A stretch of 64,000 nucleotides of DNA from Schistosoma haematobium. Lineage: Eukaryota; Platyhelminthes; Trematoda; Strigeidida; Schistosomatidae. A program made the translations under genes and the position numbers. The notes beneath the pieces were generated by a model. It was not told the origin of the DNA. It ran no database searches and was given only the letters and a program-made list of their open reading frames with translations. The stretch is taken from assembly GCF_000699445.3 (NCBI RefSeq), contig NC_067197.1:3292152-3356151 (forward strand), read 5' to 3'. This document shows, one piece after another, positions 11,220-23,500 of the stretch. Numbering within the stretch: position 1 is the first letter of the stretch; every line of letters starts with the position of its first letter.

Positions 11220-12420
11220 TAGGTTTCAGATCATTCGACATAGATCATCTACGTTGGTGATCTGCAGAAGTAGTATGGCCCTTTCGAATAAATTTTGATT
11301 CGTCAGTCCTGCGTTCAAACCGAATACTGGTAATTCTGTCGTTGCAATGTGGATTACAGCACTCTTGCCACAACAAATCTTCAATTCAGAACTATGAGAC
11401 CATAGAACTGATGGGTCCAAGTCAATTCGGTGATCATGATGGTCAGCCTCACTGCTTTTCACGCACAAGGCATTAACATAATGCAAGAAAAGAAATGTCT
11501 AAGACTTAAACAGTTGAGGTAATCCATTGAAGATATCACAGGTATTGGGAGTTCGACAACGCTGTAACTAGTAACACCTAATATGAATCGTATCCACCAA
11601 GTGAAATCAAAAGACAGAAGCGAGGAGGTTCGAAGATATATTTGAAAGGTTACCAATATATCGTGGATCGTCTGATCTAATCTGGCTAGCGATTGCAGGA
11701 GGTGTTGAGCACGGCGTTCCCCCTCGTGATCTGGTGCAGATGCATGACCGAGAGCCTTCAGCTAGGTGAGTCCACTAAAACTAATGTGGTCAGCACCCAA
11801 TGTCGAAGACTTTATGAGCTATTTATTTTGGGATTTAATTACCGCTCCACCATAATCAGAGGGGTATTAATAAGGGATGGTGCCACGAGGTGTCTGTTTT
11901 ACCGTCATTTTCTGTCTTTGGTCAAATAAATAGTTCTTTATTCGGCCTTACAGTTTTTCTTTCAATCTAACAATGGAAGCAGCATGCATAAGCCTCAAGT
12001 ACGACGCCTAATCAAATGATTTGCGAATATCTATGATTACTGTGTTGATGAGCAAACTCGTATATTAAGCACCTACTTTATCCCCTCCCTCAATAAGTAA
12101 ATTAGTGGAACAGAAATATCTATCTCGAAATCAATTTCGCTCTACATTCAATGGATTATATGAAATTTACGACCTAGCAACTTTTCCTGGAATATTCTTC
12201 AATTACTTTAACTACTATACCATCTATACTGGCAGGTGATTAACTTCACATGACCTTTTTATTGAACTCAGAAATAGGGTTAATGATAACATCTAATTCC
12301 CTGGGAGTTTACTTGAGAAAGAGACATACTGGAAAACGCTGAGGTTGGTTTTTAGATCATATCCTCAAAGGATGGCTACAATCGTGGACTTAACCCTTCA
12401 GAGATGAATGGTCTACCTCC
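11220..12420 (-). pseudogene. CR1-like LINE relic (RT part)
   Basis: Highly decayed. FLHYVNALC (near 11480) matches the FLHYVNELP that follows the catalytic block in the 4.7-8.1 kb copy. SELKICCGKSAVIHI (near 11370) matches the post-RT EINxxKS block. Further 5', near 12310, MSLSQVNSQG corresponds to the MSLSLAQLPRDW region. Many stops and frameshifts. Confidence 0.65.
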
Positions 12421-12649
12421 CTATCAGTATACATAGTCAGCCCACCAATTATATGGATTTATTGTCAGTTTCTTATAAGAGTTACAAATAAAAATTATTT
12501 CGGTGAGATAGTTTTGAACGATGCTAGTTAAGTATGAAGGTTTTATACCAGGAGGAAAGATAATGAGGACAATAAACGTTGTTGAGAGTTAAACATAGGT
12601 AAACACGAAGCAATTTATAGTATCCTTCAGAAGTGTGAATCACGGACAT

Positions 12650-13020
12650 ACTAGTATGAGGTTAACAGAGAGAACAAAATGGTGGGAGATACGATTGACC
12701 TATCTTATGAAGACAGACTTCGTTGCTTCAGCCCATGTCTTTTATCTCACTACAGATTACGAGATTATCCAATACTGACTTGCCGCACATCAGACAGAAA
12801 CTTCGCTAACAATCTGTCCTACTGTTCCCTTCCATCCAAAGACCGATCGTTTGATAGGAAGATTTAAGAGTGTTCACCAATTGAAATCAATCGCCTATGT
12901 CTGGAATTTCGTTTATCTCACAGAGTAGTGGATTGCCTCCCAGAACATGTGATATCGAGACCTTTCGGCAAAATTTAAAAATAAGTTAGATTTTCTCAGT
13001 ACAAAAGATTTTAAAGATAA
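12650..13020 (+). pseudogene. LINE ORF2 C-terminal relic
   Basis: DLSYEDRLRCFSPCLLSHYR (from 12698) aligns with the LPYDERLKRLNFFPLLYR block of the CR1 ORF2 C-terminus. A later frame reads FRLSHRVVDCLPEHVI, matching the terminal 'ShRVVnxWNxLPexV' block. A separate LINE fragment begins directly after it. Confidence 0.6.
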
Positions 13021-14760
13021 AACGGATCATCTGAAATGACAGGAAGATCAGGAAAAAGTAGAGGATACGGTTAGTTATTTTTGGACAGTTTTCATTCAGG
13101 AACCTCTTCTAAACGAAAAAATAGAAACAAATACAAAGTCAACAAACCGTCTGCTCAACGTGAACTTCGATCAAGACGATGTACTTAGGGCCCTTAGCAC
13201 CTTAGATGTGGAAAAGTCAACAGGACCAGATGAACTACATCCCAAAATGTTGAGACACATTGCACAACATATCGCGGCTCCACTGACTGTGATATTCAAT
13301 ATGTCACTTGACAAGGTGTGTTACCTATGGACTGGAAGAATGAAGTCGTCACTCCCATACATAAAACAGGATCAAGACAACTTCCATCGAACTACAGACC
13401 TGTTAGCCTCACCAGCGTTGTAGTTAAAATATTAGAAAGAATGGTCAGGAATACCATAATGACGTTTGTGGAAACCAACAACCTGTCAAACAACGAACGA
13501 TATGGTTTCTGAAAGGGTTTATCTTGTACAACAAACCTCTTTATAGTAAGGGAATATTGGACAAATGTGCTAGACAACGGAAACTCAGTAGATGCTGTCT
13601 ACATAGACTTCAGCAATGCTTTCGACAAGATGCCAACAAATAAACTGCTATTGCAGTTAGAAAATCTTGGTATTGCCAGACCTCATTTAAAGTGGCTTAA
13701 GGATATCCTGGTAGGTCGTCGATAGAAAGTAAGAATAAATTCCAAGTGCACCACCTGGAGACCAGTACTTAGTGGAGTACCTCAGGGTTCTGTCCTAGGT
13801 GCTTTACTTTCTATAATGTATGTTAATGATCTCCCTAGTATAGTACAGTCGTCAGTGTTATTATACGCTGACGATGTGAAAATCTGACGGGAGACGTAGA
13901 TGCATGCGCACTTCAGGCAGACTTAAATAATATGATTAACTGATCTGAAGAGTGACTGATGCTTATCAACGCGGCAAAGTGTGTCCACATGCACTTTTGG
14001 GATACAAGAGTTAATGGGTACAGCGTGAGGCAAGTGCCCGTACCCGTGGTCCGGTCTCTCAAGGATCTTGGGGTGATAGTGAGTCATGATCATGAGGTCA
14101 CGGTCCGTTGCAGGAAGTCTCAGCTAAGGGGCTTAGAACCTTCTGGCCTTTAAGACGGGCATTCACTAAGTCAGATACTACCATGACCACCACAGTATAC
14201 ACAATCTTAGTGAGAAATAAGTTTGAGAGCTGCGTTCAAGCTGCAAGCCCCTGTTTAAAATGTGACTCAGATATCCTGGAAGAAGTACAGAGGGCTGCTA
14301 CTCGTGCGACTCTAGAACTCCGTGGTTTACCATACAAGGAGCGGCTTATAAAGCTGGATCTCTTTAATCTATCTTATCGCAGACTAGGTGGAAATCTAAT
14401 TTTGATGTATAGAATACTAAGGAATGATTTTGGACCCAACATATTCTCTCTTTTTCTGCCCACTAGATCGGGATATCTCAGAGGACATAGCAGGTGAGTA
14501 GAAAAATCAAGAACAAACGAAATACCCGTGACATATAGGTTTTCACACAGAGTCATCAATTCATGGAACCTGTTACCCAAAGAAGTGGTGTCTGCATCTT
14601 TAATTGATTCATTCAAGAGAAGACTGGGCGCTCACAGAAACATACTAGGAAAGGAATAACATAGACCGTAGGCCTTCTGTCCTTACTACACAAATCTGAA
14701 TTTGACCTCCTATACTTACCCCTAAAAAACAAAGACTGAAGATTGAATATATATTGAACG
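13020..14760 (+). pseudogene. CR1-like LINE relic (RT to C-terminus)
   Basis: Fragments in order: STGPDELHPKMLRHIAQHIA (13219-13278), NYRPVSLTSVVVKILERMV (near 13390-13446), SVDAVYIDFSNAFDK (near 13590), VLSGVPQGSVLGALL (near 13770), VLLYADDVKI (near 13857), then LPYKERLIKLDLFNL and RVINSWNLLPKEVV at the C-terminus (14325-14590). At least four stops and several frameshifts. From the C-terminal wording it is a distinct subfamily from the 4.7-8.1 kb copy. Confidence 0.8.
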
Positions 14761-15024
14761 ATGTTATTATGTCTTTTCTTTACCTTCTATTTAGAACTAA
14801 CCGTTTGAGGAAAATGTCTAAGAAAGTTTAAGAACCGAGATCAAATTGTTTTAGCATGGATTTCCGTTTTCTTCATCTAGTAATGAATTACTGGAATCCC
14901 CTACTGCAATATCAGCACCTGTTGATACATTAAAAATGATATCGACTCTCCACACTACTACAAGTCGCAAGGATTAATACAGGTTGATTAAACTCCCAAC
15001 CTAACTATATAACTACTCGTCTCG

Positions 15025-17040
15025 CTTTCACTAATATCCTGATTCTAAGGGACTTTAATCTCCCTAGAGTCAACTTCGCGGAACATACGTACATTGGAAG
15101 TGAAAACTCAATTGAAGCTCGGTTCTTCAACCTCATTGAGGACTTGGGATTATACGAAAATGTAAAGTCGGCAACTCGTTGGAGAAACAATCAGACACCA
15201 TCGCGCTTGGACTGTGTATTTACAAACGAAGAATTCCTAGTTGATGACCTCTTAATCCTGGCTCCCCTGGGAAAAAGGGATCACGCTGTTGTAGCTTTCA
15301 GTTTCATCAGCAAAACTGAGCCGAGATATCCCACCAACAACTTTCTCTGGAATTTCAAACGGTGGAATATATCAGCTTTAAATGACTATCTACAACAGGT
15401 GGATTGGGATGTTCACCCTGAACTCGATGTGGATGCTCATTGAGACTTCTTACTGCACACGCTCATATGTGCTACAAACCATCCAGTTCCTCAAACGGTC
15501 CCCCATAGCCATCAGGAACCCACAATCACTAGAAGCCGCACTCTTCACATGCCAAGCCGCAAACGACACTGTTGGGCAGAGTACAAACGAACTGACAACA
15601 ACGGCGCGTACAGGCACTACAAACATATAAGGAACATATGCACGAAGGCTATAAGAGAAGACAGGCTTCAGTACCAGACAAAGACTATGGACAAATTTGT
15701 CACTAATCCGAAAAGCTTATTTCGTTATGCAGCCGCTCTTCGTCAAGCCAAAACAGGAGTTTCCCAACTGCTAGGTCTTAACGGCCCGACCAACGACGAC
15801 GGCGACGCCGCTAACTTTTTGGCTGGACAATACTCTCGGACATTTCAGCCGACCCACATAAACTATACCGACGAAAGCTTCATCTGAAACTCCAAAGGAC
15901 TTACCGAAGTGAACCTGAGCGCTGATATGTGTTCCGAAAACTGCAGCACTTAAGAATCGACACTTCTCCTGGCCCGGATATGGTTCATTCTGCCATACTG
16001 GAGGAGGCAGCCTTAATCTTGGCAACGCCGCTTAGCATGATGTTCTCACACTCGCTGAGCTGAAGAAAACTAACGGAAAATTGGAAGCTAGCTCACATCA
16101 CACCAATTTTCAAAGGAGACCGACGCAGCGAAACTTCAAGTTACCGACCGGTGGCTTTTCTCTCAATACGATAACGGACTTACTTTTAACACTTCAAAGT
16201 GTAAAGTAGTCCATCCGCGACATGTCGCAAACTACAGTTACAACTTGAGAAACTCCTCTCGAGAAGCATCCTGAGTCGAAGAAGATTTAGGAGTCCTGGT
16301 GCCCTACGATTTAAAGTCTTACGCTAACTGTGACAAAAATGCCTTCCGAGCAAACCTTGCAGTGGTAACGTTGAAGCGCATTTTTGAACAGTTTGACGGA
16401 CGAACTTTCCATACAATCTTCAATAGTTTCATCCGTCCCCATTTAGAGTACGGAAACATAGTACTCCGTCCCTCACTCCAAAAGGACAAGGTCACTTTGG
16501 AGCGTATCCAACGGCGAGCCACGAAATCAGTTCGAGGACTCAAATCTAAACCTTTCGAAGAGCGCCTCCATTCACTAGACGTTTACCCATTAGAGTATAG
16601 ACGTCTTAGAGGTGATCTTCTGATAGCTTATAGAATCCTTAACACTTCTGGACATCCTCTTAAACACCTACTTAAGCTTAGTTCAAACACTAACCTAAGA
16701 GGTAACACCCAGAAACTGGAGACACAACATAGCAAGACGGAATGTAGACATAACTTCTACTCCTTAAGAGTTGTCAAATGCTGGAATTCGCTGCCGGCCG
16801 AGCTAGTCCAAGCGACTTCCCAGGAGTCCTTCAAGAGGCAACTTGATCTATTCTTAAGGACTAAGGATAGTGTAGATCACACTATGATTTACTAATTTCT
16901 TTTCCTCTTTTATGGTTAACATACCTAGGTTCCTGCCTGGAGGATTTGTTGATCCCCTGCTACTAGACACGGAAGCCTGTTAATCGAAAGCTTCTTCTAT
17001 TTCGTCCACAACCATTTGAACCATTTGAACCATTGGAGGT
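15025..17040 (+). mobile_element. CR1-like LINE copy with internal RT deletion
   Basis: The endonuclease C-terminal half (ILILRDFNLPRVNF near 15040, KRDHAVVAFSFI near 15275) leads into the start of RT, with ITPIFKGD and SSYRPVAFLS at 16100-16160. The sequence then jumps directly to LTFNTSKCKVVHP (near 16180), so the palm with the YADD box is missing. The 198-codon frame 16299-16895 is the ORF2 C-terminus (LEYGNIVLRPSL, FEERLHSLDVYPLEYRRLRG, CWNSLPAELV). The 3' UTR carries the same tail as the minus-strand copy at 4720 and ends in short ATTTGAACC-type repeats near 17015-17032, about 65 bp before the SMG6 start codon. Confidence 0.82.
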
Positions 17041-17100
17041 TGAAGCGCACAGATTACTATTTGCGCTACTGCAATTGCCCATTGCTCGACATCTATCTAT

Positions 17101-17656
17101 ATGAAAAATAAAAGACCAGATAGAGACTTTTATCATCATCCACGGTACAAAACAACCACTGAAGATTACGGGAATTCTCGTAGTGTCAGAACTGGTCGAA
17201 CTATCCTTGTTGCTTCGACAGAACCACACAGCCATCATAAAGATAGAATTGGTTCGTTACATCCACACCATTCCCAACGAAAATCTCTTGTTAGTGAAAC
17301 CAAAAACACTCGCTACACTCAGGATTGTAAAAATACCAATAATCTAGTATCTGGAGGTTTCACTCATGTGTCAGATTTAAATTCCAGTTTCATTGATGGT
17401 AACACGGAACCGGTCGTTAGTACGTCACTACATTTCAGCGACTCCAGATCCATCAGTACCAACAGACAATTTGCTTCAAAACCACGTCAAGAATCTTTTG
17501 CTACGAGTCCCAGTGTACAAAATTCACGCGTGCTCACGAGTACCTCTGTAGATTTGACACCAGAAAATTCTACAGAAAAACATGGTGGACTTATCCTTCT
17601 ACCGAAAGATGTGGACATATTTCAACAAAGTACTCAAAACCCAAAGAGTTTCCGAC
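17101..17656 (+). CDS. SMG6: SMG6 exon 1
   Basis: 556 nt, ends in phase 1 at donor GAC|GTGAGG. Low-complexity, Ser/Thr-rich; starts [15 protein letters not shown] and ends near [11 protein letters not shown]...KSFR. The frame stays open to 17697, but the phase and the homologous order require the splice at 17656. Confidence 0.85.
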
Positions 17657-20483
17657 GTGAGGCAGTTCGATGTAGGTCGTTTGCTTTAAGAACATGAATA
17701 TTATGTATCATTTGATTTCATAAGTTGCTCCACATAAAATGTGATTCGTCCCACCAGACAGATGCCTACGCAGAACAGATGTTCAGGCTCTTTTATCACT
17801 ATGATCTGATTGACTGAGTTTCTCGTTGCTTTAGGTTGTGACGTACTGACATTACCTACCACTGTTTCATACAGACTAAGGATAATTATTACGCTAACTT
17901 CCTCTTCATAGTTTTGTTTGCCATATAGAACTCTCAGTACACCATCGAATTCGCAGCGGCATATTTATCACTAAAGCTTAATGCTTTGTAGTGTTTTCAA
18001 TAATGATTTGGTGCTGCACTCTTAGTCGTTATTTTAATATAAGTGCATATTTACCGAGAACTCAGATGTGCTCTAGAACAGTACTAATCTTTGTACAACT
18101 TTATTGGTAACGTGACAAAATGTTGTCCACCATCAAACTGACAGCTGCAGGTGCATTAAAATTTGCTTTGCACCAGGAATTATTGTGTACTAATAAAAAA
18201 TGTTCGGTAAAGGAGGAATTTATTGTGTAAATGTCAACGTTACTTCAAAGATAGTTACGTAAAACAGACTTCCAAGCGGTAGTGTGTTGGTTCAAGTTTC
18301 CACGCCTCATCAACACATCTGGACGAAGTTAAAAGGTGGGAAATAAGGAATCAGTATCATAGTCAGTCGGTCATTAAATATATCAATAATCATGATGTTT
18401 AGTAACTTCAACAAGCACACATGGATAAAACATATATAGAACCCAGAGTTATTGAGACTTTGATTTAAAATTAAACAAATGTTTTGTTTCGTCAGGTTTC
18501 AAATTATTCACTTCTCTGTTTTCTAAGTTATATAAGCTAGTCGTTTAAATACGTCCCAGAAATCCATTGAGTCACTGACTTCGAATGGGCTGTTTAGATA
18601 AACACAGTCTACCTGGTTTGGGTTTTACCCACCCATCGTGTACGGTATCTGGAGACGCTGGGCGAAATGTCACAGATGCATTTGCCCTATCATAACTTGT
18701 ATCCTGAGTTCCAAGCTATCTTCTACTTTCTATCCCACGAATTCTTCATGTCATGCCGTCCTTGCCTAATCTTCTCTATTACCACTGCATTAACACTGAA
18801 ATTCTTCCTAATAGTCTCATCTCACTGTGATGATATGTGATGTGATAACTTGAACTGATGTACATATGTCAGTCTATTGCATATGACTAACTGACCGACT
18901 GATCTAAAATTGCTAAAATTTCGAATGATTTCCGTCTGATTTTAGTTTTATTTTGGGTTTTTTAGTCTGCAGCGATACTCAGGTGTTTTTTTTCTTTCAA
19001 AGATACTTATCAGTAGTGCTTTTTAAGCGTCTGCTTCATGCTGTTGTTGATTCCATATTAGTACAGTAAGTGATTTCATCTACTTCCATAGTTTATGTAG
19101 TTTTAACTCACTCTTCAACTATTTGAAAAATGTAAACATTTAGTACTTATTATTCCATTGGATTATTATCTAAACTCCTTTTATCAGCTGATTCAACTAA
19201 ACCAGTCGTTGTTGTCCGTCCAAGCTTCTCCAATCCATACAATCATTCCAGAACTACTAGCACCAGATTAGATTCACATGGAGTTGACGAGTCAAAATGT
19301 ATCAGTCAATGTAAAGAGAAATCAGATAATGATATGAGTTCACGCTGTTTTGTCAGTGACGCTTCTACCGAATCGCCCACCAATGTTTTACCTGTCCCAT
19401 GGACAGACGCTGCAAAGGCTGCTTTCTATCAGTTTTTCAAAACTCAAACCAAATTTAGTTCATCTTCGTCTCTTCAAGCTGAAAGACCATCCTCAACACA
19501 TCATTTCGCTAATCAACCGACTTGTTTATCTCCAGGATCAACAGTCATCCAGCCTCCAAAGTAAGCAAAACCGTTTTGCTTACAAATGTGTAAGAATTAT
19601 ATTGTTTCGCGTTTTTAAGCCGTTATTAGAATGGATTTCAATTCAACAACTTCCTTTTTCGCTATTGATTAGTCTAGTATATATTTTGTGCCATCAGTTA
19701 AATGGAAGTAGTATGAAAAAAGCTGTACAGGACTTGCTTCTGTTGGTCATTCACGACTCCCTGTTTGGGGTCCTAGAGATGGTGCAACACAGTGGCTAGA
19801 GACGTTATCAGATATGGCCCAGAATAGAAGCCAGTGGCGATTCTGCTGTAATTTTATTTTACTTCATAAAAAGTGAATGTAACTTCTTTAACTGGAAGGA
19901 TTCTTTCTGCTTGTACCTCTTCTAACTCAACTGCTTCTCCCATTATTATTACACTATCATACACTAATTTCTGTTCGTTATTGTCCCCCTTTTTCTTATA
20001 TGCACTTTACATTCTCTATCTCTTCACATTCTCATTGCTATTGTGTGGCGCATATGTATCTGGTGCCCCTTTGTACCAATATTTGTGTTCAGATAAATAT
20101 ATAGATAAATAGTAAATGTATGGAAGTGTGCAGTATTCACTATGGAAAAGAAAAAAATGTGATATTTAATGATAAAATGGAGATTTACATATATGCCTTC
20201 ATTTGATTTATTCGTTCAACTTCTTCCTACCCGATAATTTATTATTTCATTCTTAGATTATTCTTTTCTCTCTTCACTGACTTTGGGAAGCTGAGTTTTT
20301 AATCAGACGTTGAATATTTTAGTTTATACGTGTTCCGTCAGCAAACAATTCCACCATCTGTTAGTGAATTTTTTTTATTATGGTATATTGAACCAACAAT
20401 GAGGTTATACTCAAAAATCGTTCCAATAAGACTACATTCAACAAAACTGTCGGTATTATTTAGCAGGGAGGTACAGTTATGCA

Positions 20484-20524
<41 letters not shown>

Positions 20525-23500
20525 TTGGCTTTTAGCCACTTGCTGTTTGGATGTTGTTTCTACCGATTATTGCACCAAGAATAATAGCAACTTATAAAGT
20601 ATGTATCTACGTAGTCGGCTGTAAATCACTGTTTTGTGTAGAAGCTAGTAGTGTCTCTTTCAGCTACCTGATTGACTTCCGCGCAATATTCGCGATCAGT
20701 AACTGATGACACTAGGTAACATTGCTTTAAGTCAGTTACAGGCAATGGAGTTCAACCCATCTAACCTCTAAATCTTGAGTTCCATTTTTCCTTCATACAT
20801 ATCTTCTCATTACTTTTGAATGCCATATTTTGGCTGCATTTAAATAATTTTACTGAAGCCACATGTATAATTAAGTCATATTTCTATAGTAATCTGTGAA
20901 ATTTCTGTTTATTCATCAAGCGAAATGATTGCATCAACTATGCAACAAATTGTTCAACTTGATGCTACTCTATCAGCTCTACTCATTCCACCTGGTCTGT
21001 GTGCTCAATCAATGGTGTTGTTCGAACCATTACAATCTGATCCTGAATTAGGAAGAGAATGGACGGAATCAGAAGCATTGTTTTTACGTTGGTGGGGTAC
21101 AGTGAAGCGACTTCGTGATAGTTTATTTTTACTATTTGAAAGTGTAATAGTTGCAGATTTGGACTTCTGTAATACGGCACATGTTGAACAAGGTATGTGG
21201 AAGTCGGTATTCTACACTGTCTTGGAATCACTTCGTTCATGGGTCGAAAATCCACAATCTACACAGTATGTTGTTTATTAATCTTATTCATTTAGTTATA
21301 GTAATAAGTGGTAGCAATATTATTAATTTCATTCAATTAATAACTCAGCGTTAGGTTGTTTTATCAAACTGAAGTTGGTTTTATTATATTTAAATTCGAA
21401 ATTCATTGATTACAAGTCAAGCAATTACATCTCCAAGTCACTGACTATCATCAATTTGACAAAACGCACGAAATTTTGTAACGTATGGACATAGTCATTT
21501 TGATAACATCAAACAAAAATAAAACGTAACTCATTAATTTCATCCAGTTTTGCAGTAGCGGACGCTCCACGTATAACATGCCACATAAACGATATAGTGT
21601 AAATCTGAGTTTATTATTTTTATTTTAACACATAGATATTGGTACAAAGAGGCACCAAATACATATGAGCCACACAAATCTTATTCGATATGTGTGAGGG
21701 CTGTGATACTGCCCGGGTGCCCAAACCGACGCAGGTGGTTTCCTTAGGGGGCCACTCCCCGAGCCTTCGACCTCAAGGTCTGATCCACAAGGCAGTGGAG
21801 CATCGTAAGGAGATGAAGTCCCATGGAAGCCGGTGACCAACAATTAGTTCATACGTCATTTGTTCCTTCAGGATACTGGGGCCCATGTGTACCATTGGTT
21901 TGGAATCCGGTTAAAGCGCCGGACATTCGCTTTTCGTCCACCCATTTTCGTAAACAACACCCCCGCCACGAGAAGGTAGTGAGTAGGACTTCCCTGTCAG
22001 AGGCTATATACGCATGGCCATGTGAGAGTATTTGGAGAGGGAAAGTGGATTCTCCCCACTCTCGGCCGTACCAGGGCATTTGGGGGCGTAAATTTGAGTT
22101 AGTTAACATATATTTGGTCAAGTGAATTGTAAAGTGTCTCTGTCACTAATCACTCATTTATATCTAGGACAAAGCGCGTTTCATCCTATTTGGGACTCAT
22201 CAGCTGGATGTACCTGCATCCCAGAGTTGATGTTCACTCTGGAACTCGCACCAAGTACCGTTCGTTTCAAACGCCATCGCGTTATGCACTTAGCTACTGA
22301 GTCCCAAAGGTTGTGATGGAGGTGGGATCCGAACCCACGCCCTTTCGGACTTGTGCTTCGGTCTGGACACCCGGACAGTATCACAGCCCTCATGCAAACC
22401 TGATGAGATGTATGGCGCATATGTATCTGGTGCCCCCTTGTAGCAATATTTGTGTGTTCAAGTAAATAATAAATAATATTAATGATTCGTTTTTATCTAA
22501 TCGTTGTAATTATTACCTGGCTTTGATCCACCTCTTGGTCTTATAGTAACTAAAGGTGACCAGTTAGGAATTTTTTATCCACTTTTCCTGTTTACCAAAA
22601 CATCATTGCAGACTTGAAGAAACATATGTTCCTGAAATTCAAATCTCCGTCAAGTTTGCTAGCAACAAAAACATTTTCTGTTGGGAAGCTTGAGCTACAA
22701 CTTATCTGCTGCGAAATTGATTTATTTTTCCAAATTTGGTGATGTATTAAGTGTTTGCTCTGCTGCTTTTCTTATTCGCCGTATCATCATATAACTGGTT
22801 ATATCATCTGTGGAATGTGATTTCAGGGATAAAGATTCCATCGGTACTGTTGTTGATTTTACTTTAGATTTTGTTACACGCGTTTCATTAGGTACTTTGA
22901 TGGATATCCAGTAGATCATAGGTACGTTTTAGATCCTCTCCATTAGTATCATCAAAACAAAGTGTTAGGTAAATTTTGCTCTTGATGTATCGGGACAAAC
23001 CTTAAACGTGTGTATATCGACTCGGCTTAATCAGTTCACGACAAATATTTTTAAATCCCCACTTTAGGTTTTCTCGTCAATGAGACGTCTAGAAAGAAGG
23101 GGTGATCTCAGTTTTTTCCTCTTTGCTGAAAGTAATTGCTTGATGGATTCTGTTAAACATTTCTGAAAAGCTCTGCGCTTCGTCCTAGTTTTTTAGAACT
23201 ATCATAGTGTCATGCATATAGCGACAATAAAATTATGACTTATCACACTTCTTGAAGAATCGTCTACGTAGTGATTCCAATAAGGAGCTTTATGAACAAT
23301 GTGGTATAGCCATTGAAATAGCGACACAGTGCATAAAAAATTCATAGAATGAACATTCACTACAATAAGACTATGTCCTTATTCCATCTGCCGGCTAATA
23401 GTAACTTCACAAAATAAAGATAAATTGCCTTGTTCTGCCGTCACTATATGTATTTACCAGTTCAACCACGCTTGTGTAGCCAGTTGTATTTAGCGTACAA

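Noticed and set aside
20983..21255. 90-codon minus-strand ORF
   Set aside because: Shadow of SMG6 exon 3.
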